Below, in pieces: positions 1 through 9,365 of a stretch of DNA of 64,000 nucleotides (positions are counted from its first letter, which is position 1; each line of letters begins with the position of its first letter). Both the position numbers and the translations under genes were made by a program. Where the stretch lies: assembly GCA_038373885.1 (NCBI GenBank), contig JAWZYV010016944.1:1736001-1800000 (forward strand), written 5' to 3'. This DNA is from Cheiracanthium punctorium. Lineage: Eukaryota > Arthropoda > Arachnida > Araneae > Cheiracanthiidae. The notes under the pieces were generated by a model. The model searched no databases, was not told the DNA's origin, and worked only from the letters and a program-made list of their open reading frames with translations.

Positions 1-616
1 GGAAATAAACAAAGCTTGAGATTCTAGGATCCTGGTACGATATGAGGATGATTATTGTCATGGACGGGGCTCGAAATTAGTGGTCATTAGTCGTAATTTT
101 TAACTGTAAATCTCGTTTCGACTACGATTTTAGACCTAGTCGTCATTTTTGAAGACTAACTTTTATCAGGGTATTGTGCAACTATCCACGGACTTGGAGC
201 CGCAAAAATGCCGATCGGGTTGGATGCGTATTGAATCCATCAAGTCAAACGATCTATAGAGCTGTAGCATGTTTACTAACACGACGTCACACAGAGCAAG
301 CCTATTGGTTGCGTTCTAGTTTTGCCAATCAGATATCCTGTAGAACAAGCCTGCCTATCGGTTAGTCTTTTGTTTTGCCTACCAGTGACGTCAGAAGCTA
401 CAAGTCTATTCCACTCTGTAGAAGGAGAGTGGTCAGCCAACACTCCCTTTTACCGAGGAGGGGGTGTTGGCTCAGTACATGAAACCATGGAATAAGGGAA
501 ATCAAGTCACCAATCTAATCCTCTCAACTAGGTTTAGGGAGGGCTTTAATCCCTTTCTCCCATCAGATTTTCCTAGGGGCACCGTTGCCCCTAACTACTG
601 AACTCTTTTATATATA
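1..616. other. Unassigned AT-rich flank
   Basis: I see no convincing coding sequence here; the 63-codon open frame near 174-365 has no recognisable motif. The one clear structure is an imperfect hairpin at 436-447 / 460-471 (GCCAACACTCCC against GGGGGTGTTGGC) with a 12-nt loop. The stretch ends at the TA that flanks the TIR transposon starting at 617. Confidence 0.5.
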
Positions 617-834
617 GGGTTAGGTGGGGTAAAATGAACAATCTACAGAAAGCAGACAAATGTCAAAAGCATTGGTTTCTTGGCATACTGATTTTTTTTT
701 AGCTCATTTACATTATGAGCAATATTTTTTAACTAATTTTTTTGATTTGTTAATATTCTTTTAATATGTAATGGCAACACTTACAATTTCATGTCTGACT
801 ATCATATAAGGTTAAAATTTACTTTGCTGTAACA

Positions 835-1237
835 CATAGGTTCCCAACGTGGGCGATAACGCCCTCCTGTGGACGTTTGAGGCTTTCAGGGGGGCGGTAA
901 AAGACCCAGAGAAAATTAGGAGGCGTTGATATGGCAAGGAGGGGCGTGGGAAGATTAACGAAATATAGTCTAAAAGAGACTTAAAAATCACTCTGATAAT
1001 TAATTTCTATCACGTTTGCGAACCTCTTTTTTAAATGAAGAAGAAATTCAGTAGATAACCAATACAGTAGATTCCAACAATATTCTATCTATTAGTATTT
1101 TTTTTTTTTTAATTTAATTCTTGTTTTCATCATGCATTATGTACGATCTTATTTCTTTGGAGTGGAAGGGGGGGGGGCGGTTTTGAAATATTCACTAGAA
1201 AAGGGGGCACCAGTTCAAAAAAGGTTGGGAACCTATG
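835..1237. mobile_element. hAT-type MITE nested in the TIR transposon
   Basis: Seen: perfect 14-bp inverted ends CATAGGTTCCCAAC (835-848) and GTTGGGAACCTATG (1224-1237). They are flanked by 8-bp near-identical direct repeats CTGTAACA (827-834) and CTGTAGCA (1238-1245), one mismatch. An 8-bp duplication is the hallmark of the hAT superfamily. The 403-bp body has G-rich stretches and no ORF, so this is a non-autonomous element. Confidence 0.75.
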
Positions 1238-1318
1238 CTGTAGCATTTTTGTGATTTAAAGTTCTTGAAATTTTGATGATACAAATTTCTACTAACATTC
1301 TCGAGGAATACATTTCTG

Positions 1319-2723
1319 GGTACTTTTCCCGTTATCTCGACGCCAGCCAAGTTTGGCGACTTTTTTTACTCGCCAAGTAGCTACGATGTTTTTTGGCGAT
1401 ATTTTGTGTCCGCAAATACCTACCGGATATTTATTTCGCCTTAAACATTTTCAATGCCTACAAAATAAACATTTTAACAGAAAATACAAAGTTAAAAATG
1501 TAAACATACAAAACAGAGTCACCATTACATACAACAAAATTCAATGAATGTTTAATTCTTATATGAACAATACATAAAGCATATTACTGCTCTAAAACTA
1601 AAACGATAATTTTCAAACCAATGAATATTTTAAATATCGACACTACATCTGCAAGACCTCACTTTACATTCGCGAACAATACGACAACAAAATTACCTAC
1701 GGGATTCCTTTTTTAACAAGTTAATTGACTCACCGAGCATGTACAAGGCAGTTTGACTGTTATACTAAATGCATTCAGCATTTTCTATACCTGAAGACTC
1801 TACACAAATCTAAATATTTTAAAACATAATCACATTTTCAGCTTCTTCTTGCAAATTTAAGAGACGTCAATTCGTCACAGGAATGAATATAATTTTAGTC
1901 TTATACTTACTTATTCATTAAATTTAATATCTTTTACGGTTTAAATTCCAAACGTTTCAATTCAAACTCCAACTATCGAAGAAACACAATTTCAAAATAT
2001 ACGTGGCGGTTAAATTTGGCCCTATCCGGCTCAATAATATGGCTCGTTATTTAGCCATTGGAAACTACACGACAGCTGCATCTATATGATAAATAGGCAT
2101 TCAAACTTTACAAAACAATACCTTTAATGACTCTGACAAAAATTTATTTTATCTTCTACATTTGTCGCCACATTTCCTATATATGTGTAAAAGCAACACT
2201 CACCTAAACTGAAATAAATATGGCTACGCACGTTTGAGGAAGAATAACACATCAATACAACAACAGGATCGCGGAAGGATACAGAACAGACACAATCGGC
2301 TTTCTTCTGCATCCAAACACATGCTCACAGCCTACGCAAGATTAATAAATCAAATAGGTGGACGAATACAAAACAGAAAAATATGTTATCCTTTGCTATT
2401 CAAACACAAGCTAACATACTACGGACACACAAGCAACGTTACCCAAAAAAAACAAGTTCGCCGCACGATTCAGGATACACGTTTGCGTATGAATACACAA
2501 CACACTCTCAGATTAGTACAATCAGTACGCCACATTATAGATTTTGCTTTCCTTTTGAAACAGTAGCGCTTGTACTACGCATTAAGAATCCAGGTTACCA
2601 AAAAAAATGAAGATAGCCGCGCGAACGAGGATGGGTTACCAGAAAATATTGTCGCCAAGCATCGCCCTCTACTACCGGAAAAAATCGCCAAATTTGGCTG
2701 GCTCCCAGATAACGGAAAAGTAC
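1319..2723. mobile_element. Mutator-like (MULE) element with long TIRs and 9-bp TSD
   Basis: Seen: an exact 9-bp direct repeat ACATTTCTG lies at 1310-1318 and 2724-2732. Between them the ends form a long imperfect inverted repeat of about 45 bp that starts with GTACTTTTCC on both strands and includes the motif AGCCAA(G/A)TTTGGCGA. Long TIRs with 9-bp duplications are characteristic of Mutator-like elements. The 1405-bp interior has small open frames (for example 2234-2566) but nothing I can identify as a MURA-type transposase, so it is probably non-autonomous. Confidence 0.65.
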
Positions 2724-2993
2724 ACATTTCTGTATCAAGGAAATTTGTATTCATATTATTTTTTATTTTGGAGTACTTCAAAGAAAGTTGGGTAAAACGA
2801 TCATACTGCTAGGCTTGAACTTATAGAACAAATGTATAATTTTAGTTTTTTTTTCATCTATAATATTTTATAAGGTTTTAATAGTAATAACGTGAGTAAA
2901 TAAATAGATTCCGTTATTGTACTTTTATGTTTACCTGAAAATAAGAAAAATAACCCAAAATTTACAATATTGGAATCATACATTTATAAATAA

Positions 2994-3401
2994 ATGCTAA
3001 CAGAGGATGCGTTTGCTGCACATTTTGAAGAAAAGCGCGAAGTTGAAGACCATGAAGTCAAGAAAGTATGCTATTCTTGAAATTTTGTGAAGAAAAATCC
3101 CAATTCTTATTTAAAAAGAGTTGAAAGACGAGTTCAAAAAGGCATGACCATAACACCTCTTTCGGAGAAAAAATCTGCTGGCTCTTAAGTGCTGTGGTAA
3201 AAGTTTTATTAAACATTTTCGGACAGATTTTGTCTGCAGAAAAGGAACTATTTGCAATTTAATGCTTTGAAAAATCCTTATTTGAAAAAACATACATTGC
3301 CAGAAAATGATGATGTCGAGGAAGTTCAAACTGAACAGATAATTCAAATACTGGATGAGCCAAATTTTGATAGTAGAGGACATTATACTTTTAAGTTCTG
3401 A
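2994..3401 (+). pseudogene. Decayed transposase C-terminal scraps
   Basis: Seen: + strand fragments in shifting frames. The first reads MLTEDAFAAHFEEKRE and continues to a stop at 3078-3080. A middle piece contains RVQKGMTITPLSEKK. The last is an acidic tail, PENDDVEEVQTEQIIQILDE, which ends at TGA 3399-3401. The position just inside the right TIR of the 617-3750 element and the acidic end would fit the C-terminus of a pogo/Tigger-like transposase. That family assignment is inference; the catalytic core is missing. Confidence 0.4.
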
Positions 3402-3750
3402 TAGCTAAATTAAAATTCCGTGTAAAACTGTTCAATAAAATATTTGTTATCTATTTTCCAGTTGATCTTATTCATATAATATTTTCTATGAGAGGTTTCT
3501 TCTTTTTTTTTTTGTAATCATTTTACCTCACACTATGGGGTAAAATGATCATAATAACAAGCCAAAAAGAATTAATAATCAAACAATTTTAATGTTTGTA
3601 AAAGAAAAAAGCAAAAATTTTTAGTTACTGTTAGATAGTCCAATGTAAAATATTTGTCAAAAAATTTTTAATATGTTGTATCATTTTAGATGTGTAGTTT
3701 AGTAAAGTTAAAAATAGCTAAATTTATGGTCATTTTACCCCACCTGATCC

Positions 3751-4451
3751 TATATGTATTCCAATCCAGTCTGCGATTCCAATAAGGAGCTCATGGTTCG
3801 CAGTCACATGTTTTGAAGAGCGTATACTTGACTACTTCTACTCATACATTTTTTTAAATTCTTACGTACCTCGTGCACATTATTTTTTCTTTGCCATAAG
3901 ATCTGCAAAATGAATAAGTGCTCCATTACTCAATACTTTACCTCATTATCTATAAGCATCTTGTTTCCAGTGTTTCCCAAATTATGTTCTGCTCGACAAA
4001 AACATTGATATTAAAATATAAAATTGATAAGAAATTTGATCTGAAAATATTTTCCTAGCCTAATCTTCTTTATTATTCTTATACATGTGTCATCAAAATT
4101 TCAAATTTCTATACTGCTTACTAAAATGAAGTATTAAATATTATTAGTTGTAGTATTTCTGAAATAAATTGTAATTTGCATTTATTGAATGCAAAATGAG
4201 TAAGTGCTCTATTACTCAATACTTTACCTCGTTATCTACAAGTATCTTGTTTTCAGTGTTTCCCAAATTATGTTCTGCTTGACAAAAACATCGATATTAA
4301 AATAATATAAAATCTATAAGAAACCACAATAGTTGTATCTGTGCAACACCAACATTAACAATGGGCCAAGTGTAGTACTTGTCATGAGAAATTACTGATT
4401 TAATCAAGCTTACAAAACATCTTAGTAGTTAGTTTATATTCTTATACAGTA
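3751..4451. repeat. AT-rich DNA with a ~135-bp direct duplication
   Basis: No gene is visible. Two similar copies of about 135 bp lie in the same direction at roughly 3903-4035 and 4195-4325. Both contain TACTCAATACTTTACCTC, GTGTTTCCCAAATTATG and a GACAAAAACAT block, with scattered substitutions. The copies are about 292 bp apart, so this is either a degenerate tandem duplication or part of a larger repeat. Confidence 0.55.
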
Positions 4452-5600
4452 CTAGCTGAAGTACCCGTTCTTCGCACGGGAATGAATGGACTTTTTGATA
4501 TTACGATTTGTGGTGATTACTATTCATTGTAATAAACAGATATAGCAAAGTGGATATCGCGTTATATTGTGTCCAATAATCATGCATACCGAATTGCAAG
4601 GCAATCGTTTGTACGGTGCAGAAGGCCATGCGGCGTAGCGCAATCTAGTGGCGAGTTTTAGCAAAACGGATACGGCGAAAATATTTTTCGCATTCAGATA
4701 TCGATGTATACGAATTTTCATGACTATCGGCTGGACAGTTCTGAAGTTCATGTGTTGACGCGACATCTAGTGGCAAGTTATAGGAAAATGGATAGCGCCA
4801 AACTCTTCCCCGTGTTCAAATATCTATGTATACCTATTTTCATAACGATCATTTGCACAGTCAAGAAGTGATACACTGCAGGGCCATCCAGTGGTTCAAT
4901 AAAGTAATGATTTGCTACAGCGCCGTCAAGTGGCGAGTTATAGCAAAATGGATAATGCCAAAATATTCTCATTGTTCAAATAGCTATGTATACTGATTTT
5001 CATAGCGACCATGTTCAACTATCTATGTATACCAATTTTCATAACGATCATTTGCACAGTCAAGAAGTGATACACTGCAGGGCCATCTAGTAGTTAATTA
5101 AAGTAGTGATTTGCTACAGCGCCGTCAAGTGGCGAGTTATAGCAAAATGGATAACGCCAAAATATTCTCATTGTTCTAATAGCTATGTATACTGATTTTC
5201 ATAGCGACCGTTTGAATGGTCAAGAATTTGGCCTGCTGCAGCGTCATCTAGTGGAGAGTTAAAATAATAATGCATTGCAGTGTCATCTAGTTGTGAGTAA
5301 CATCAAAAGGAACGCAGTTAGAATATATTCTTCGTGCTCAAATGTGTAAGTATAAAAAATTTTTGCCGATCAGTCGAACGGTATAGAAGTTGATGCTTTT
5401 CAGCGCCATTTAGCGGCAAGTTACAGCAAAATGGATAGTGAAAAATATTCTCCGTGTTCTAATATTCGCGTGTACCAAATTTCATCGAAATCGGTTGGAC
5501 GATATTCGCATAGCAAACGGCTAAACGGAATAGAATTCGACGTTCTGCTGCGCCACCTGGTGGCAAGTTAGAGGAAAACGGATAACATAAAAAGCTTCTC
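4452..5600 (-). mobile_element. Helitron-like 3' end with internal minisatellite
   Basis: Read on the minus strand, the stretch ends with a short hairpin (CCCGT / ACGGG at 4476-4480 and 4464-4468, 7-nt loop), then eight bases, then CTAG (4455-4452), followed by T. A hairpin shortly before a CTRR end followed by T is the usual Helitron 3' terminus. Inward lie about seven degenerate copies of a 120-200 bp unit containing GTGGCGAGTTATAGCAAAAT and AGCGCCATCTAGTGG (near 4650, 4769, 4930, 5128, 5253, 5413 and 5560). Internal minisatellites are known from non-autonomous Helentron-type elements. No Rep/helicase coding is present; the 5' end was not located and the family is an inference. Confidence 0.45.
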
Positions 5601-6445
5601 CATGATAAAAGACTTAGGTGAACCAAATTTCATGGTGCATCGGTGCTCAACGGTGCTGGAGTTTTTCAACCTCATACACTCATACCAACATTCATTTTTA
5701 TCTATAACCAGTGTCATTATATATCCCAGTCTCAAATAAAATCCAGTTTCAAATCTAAGCCTCGCCAAAGTGCCAACATACGCCATTTTGAAAGCGTTTT
5801 TTCAGGAAATCATTCGAAGCATTGACTTAGCAGCAATAATATATGGGAAATGGTTCGACCGCGAAAAAGTAAAGCAAGCCTTTATTTGAAAAGTTGAATC
5901 CCTTAATACAGCCGAATTTTTTAAAATTATCAACTATAACGTGTTTTATTCATCGTTACTCCGATGTACTAAATGAGAAGATTTCAATTTTCTGAAATTT
6001 GGCGGAATTCCCCCAACTTAAATCAATGTACTCATTTGGCGAGAATTCTGGAGATAGATCAATTGAAATCCCTTAATAACTGCATTATTTCTTCACGGAT
6101 AATTAAAATTTAACGCTGTATTCTAATAAAACCTTTGCACTTGTTTTCAAAAATCTATTTCCTTAAGCTCTCAATAAATTGCGCCAAGCCGAAATCTGTG
6201 CAAACCGCTAGAACTCACTTTCACAAAATCGGCATTTGAGCCATTTTATTTTTTCGCCAAACTAAAATAATTTACTTATTAGCCTCGGAAATCTTCAATT
6301 CTTATTGTTTTGCGTGTAAAGCATTACATTCCTGCTCTGATTTCCCATGCACACGATATTATAATTTAATAAAAATAACCTTACGAATATAAACTAACAA
6401 AAAAAAATCATTATTATTCTTTTATTTTTATTTTGAGAATTTAAA
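5601..6445. other. Unassigned AT-rich interval
   Basis: I see no coding region or clear terminal repeats. The stretch may belong to the body of the Helitron-like element to the left or to the tandem unit to the right; the sequence alone does not decide this. Confidence 0.35.
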
Positions 6446-6927
6446 ACATTTTATTCGGCAAAATCGCCACACAGGCAACCACGATCCTTATTTCACACTT
6501 TTTTCACTACAGGGGTTACAATTACGGAAAGCTTTTTGCGTGAATAGCATAAAAAATCTCTTAAATTCCGGGAACGGGTGGACTTTCAAAGTTTTAAAGT
6601 GGACTACGATTTATTCTATTTTATTTTACATATCTGTGCTAAATTTCAGGCCGATAGGTTCATTTTTGTGGATTTGTATACGAACGACATTTTATTCGGC
6701 AAAATCGCCACACATGGCAACCACAATCCTTATTTCATACTTTTTTCACTACAGGGGTTACAATTACGGAAAGATTTTTGCGTGAAGAGCATAAAAAATC
6801 TCTTAAATTCCGGGAACGGGTGGACTTTCAAAGTTTTAAAGTGGACTATGAGTTATTCTATATTATTTTACATATCTGTACTAAATTTCAAGCCGATAGG
6901 TCCATTTTTGTGGATTTGTATACGAAT
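6446..6927. repeat. 241-bp unit present twice in tandem
   Basis: Seen: two head-to-tail copies starting ACATTTTATTCGGCAAAATC at 6446 (the second begins identically at 6687), period 241 bp and nearly identical throughout. Each includes AATTCCGGGAACGGGTGGAC and ends near GTGGATTTGTATACGAA. Overlapping open frames at 6540-7020 are by-products of the repeat. The unit runs directly into a CAAA microsatellite. Confidence 0.8.
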
Positions 6928-6934
6928 CAAATCC

Positions 6935-6973
6935 ACAAACAAACAAACAAACAAATAAACAAACAAACAAACA
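6935..6973. repeat. (CAAA)n microsatellite
   Basis: About ten CAAA units with one TAAA interruption directly follow the second 241-bp copy. Such tails often mark the 3' end of a transposable element, but no TSD was found to prove that here. Confidence 0.85.
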
Positions 6974-7506
6974 GAATTTCATTTTTATTTATAAGATATA
7001 TGTGCTATTCTGCTTTATAAAAATTGAGGCAAATAATATATAAGTAAGAACCTTTTTTGGGGGGGCTTAGAATTACACAGCTGAATGAACTGAAAGTTGA
7101 AAGCAATTTTTTAAATGAGGGTGCTGATAAAAATCTCTTCTATACATGCTTTAAAGTGGGTGGAATGCAGAAGTTGTGGCCTTGCCAAATGAAGTCAATA
7201 AGGCATTATTTCTAGTAACCTTCTTGCTATTGGTGAGAAACATCAAAGCTATTCAAGAATGTGATTTGTGACCATGACGAAGTAGTATTCTAGCAGTTGC
7301 GGATGATTTCGCGATACATATGACACTGAATTGCTGTATTTGATGAGATTTGAAATTCAATGCCGGACTTTTAGGTGTGTAGATTAAGGGTTTCATATGA
7401 CATCATGCAATTATTATTTTGTAGACCTTAATTGCTTGAAATAAGAAACAGCTGTATAAAAATTTACAATTAATAATAACATGGAGTTTTTTTAGTTTAG
7501 CAAAAG
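6974..7506. other. Unassigned interval
   Basis: AT-rich, with no coding signal or clear terminal repeats seen. It lies between the CAAA tail and the 75-bp tandem array. Confidence 0.4.
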
Positions 7507-7755
7507 ACCTGGGGTATCATATTTTCAAGGGGCCCTTACAGCAATATTGGGGGGTCTGCTGTGTTTTTTGGATCTTGCAAAGGACCAGTGGAAGCATATT
7601 TTCGAGACGACTGCGGTGGCTGGGCCAAGATATGTTTTTTTTAATCTCGCACAGGACCAGTGTTAGCTTATTTTCTAGGTTGCCCACCACAGCGATGGCT
7701 GGATTCAGGGATGTTTTTTCGGACCTTGCACAGCACCAGCGATAGCATATGTGAT
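7507..7755. repeat. Degenerate ~75-bp tandem array, about 3.3 units
   Basis: Seen: the pattern GACC-AG-GG-A-CATATTTTC recurs at 7507, 7583, 7655 and about 7734. The spacings are 76, 72 and 79 bp, and each unit also carries a TGTTTTTT...CTTGCA block. Copies differ by many substitutions, so the array is old. Confidence 0.65.
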
Positions 7756-8051
7756 ATGCGACTCCCTATGTATTAATTTATCCATTATTGATTTGAAAAA
7801 TATTATCGATTAAAAGTTTTTCATAAATTAAAAAGAATATTTGAGTAATTTTTATGTTTCTTACATTTTTTTTTTTTTTTTTTCTTGTCTTTTGAAATCT
7901 GCCTAAATAAAATTATTCATATTGTAAGGCATTTATTTACGAAATTAATTTAAAACGGGTTTTTTAAAATTGTAGTACAAGCTACAAGTTGCGCAAATTT
8001 TGTTTTGAATGCAAAAGCAAAATTTACTGCATCTGGTCTTGCAATCATCTG
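7756..8051. other. AT-rich spacer with poly-T, ending in TSD ATCTG
   Basis: A run of about 20 T lies near 7866-7883. No gene is visible. The last five bases, ATCTG (8047-8051), are the left target-site duplication of the gypsy element. Confidence 0.5.
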
Positions 8052-8178
8052 TGTAAAGACATGTATAACTGTAACCGTGATCGTCTTACATTCTAAATTC
8101 TATGTAACTTGGTTGTTGTGTAGTTCGGCATCATTCATTAAAGCTTGTTCGTTTTAACTTTGTCTAGTTGTTGTTACA
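8052..8178 (+). repeat. 5' LTR of the gypsy element
   Basis: 127 bp, starts TGTAAAGACATG and ends TTGTTGTTACA. It matches 12167-12294 with about eight substitutions and one single-base indel. Confidence 0.9.
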
Positions 8179-8236
8179 TGGTGTCAGAAGTATAAAGAAA
8201 TAAATTACTTTGCAGTGAATTTCGCATAATATAAAG

Positions 8237-9338
8237 ATGTCGGAAAGCAGTGGAATACGTCCACCAAAGCAATTAACTATTACTTCGGATTCTAAAGATC
8301 AAGGGGAAGATTGGCTTCAGAGTTTTGAATGGTGTGCAGCGTCAATACAATTGGATAAAAAAGAAAGAATGTACAGGTTGCTACATTTATGGCTGTAATA
8401 GGTCGAGATGAGCAGCAAGTTTTTAAAACTTTCGGTTTAACTGATGATCAGCGGCAAGATTTGGGAACAATTAAAAGTACGTTTGCTAGTTATTTTACTC
8501 CTAAAGTTAACTACACTTTTAAATGCTACAAATTAAATCAAATAAAGCAGAAGTAGACTGAAACTTTTAAAGATTTTCTAACTAGGCTTAAAATTCAAGC
8601 TTCTTGCTGTAATCTAGGCATAATGGAAGATGAGTTAATCCGAGATAGAATCGTTGTTGGAATCGAAAGTAACGATGTCAGGGAAAAGCTTTTAAGTGAT
8701 CCAGACCTATGTTTAAATAAAGCTGAGCAAATTTGTGCCGCAAGAAGCTTGAAAGTGCTTCACAGCAATTAAAAAATATTGTTGATGATACAAAAAATAC
8801 ACCAGTAATTGCTGCAGTATTAAATAAATTCGCCAAAACGAAAAAAGCAATGCCAGTTAAAGATAAATCTTACTCTACAACAATAAGCGATTGTAGAAAT
8901 TGTGGTGGCAACCATAAAATTAAAGCATGCCCAGCTTTTGGCAAAAAGTGCAAAATTTGTGGAAAACAAAACCATTTTGTAAAAAAATGCAGATCGAGTA
9001 ACCAGAAAAATTACAAAATTCAAGAAATTGAAAATGTTCATTCCGTAGTTGGTGATGACGAAAACTTCCTCGTAGCAAGCATCAGAACTAATAATACAGA
9101 CTGGAATGAAACAGTTATAGTTAACGATAAATCTATTACAATGAAGCTTGATACAGGTGTGCAATGTAATGCTATGCCATTCAGCTTAGCTAAAATCATA
9201 GGGTTAGTAATAAAACCAACAAACGTTCGTAAGCTTCTTTCATATTCAGACCATACAATTGATGAAGCTGGTAAATCTACTGTTAACTGTAAAATTAAAA
9301 ACAAACCACTTCAAATCCGCTTAATCATTACACACTGA
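8237..9338 (+). pseudogene. gag and protease of the gypsy element, broken
   Basis: The reading starts at ATG 8237 (MSESSGIRPPKQLTI) and is soon shifted: TAA follows at about 8397, a TAG interrupts near 8554, and another shift falls near 8740. From 8733 the frame holds two zinc knuckles, CRNCGGNHKIKACP and CKICGKQNHFVKKC. An aspartic protease signature follows with its catalytic triplet intact, in LDTGVQCNA near 9149. The frame closes at 9338. Gag binds RNA and forms particles; the protease cleaves the polyprotein. The breaks mean no functional product. Confidence 0.85.
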
Positions 9339-9365
9339 GGGATTAGTCCAGTACTAGGGAGGAAT

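Larger units (their letters stand above)
617..3750. mobile_element. TIR DNA transposon with TA target duplication, host of two nested elements
   Basis: Seen: inverted ends share GGTGGGGTAAAATGA, read forward at 622-636 and reversed near 3731-3745, with further matching bases out to a TA dinucleotide on each side (615-616 and 3751-3752). TA duplications and ends of this length are usual for Tc1/mariner/pogo superfamily elements. Inside, 2994-3401 carries scraps of a coding region on the + strand, including an acidic tail, which would fit the C-terminus of a pogo/Tigger-type transposase (inference). A hAT MITE (835-1237) and a Mutator-like element (1319-2723) sit inside, so this element was in place before both. 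No intact transposase frame survives. Confidence 0.65.

Noticed and set aside
174..365. 63-codon open frame near the window start
   Set aside because: No motif, no splice context, and many frames of this length occur by chance.
6540..7020. Open frames with repeated NLLNSGNGWTFKVLKW-like text
   Set aside because: They are produced by the 241-bp tandem duplication and lack any known domain.
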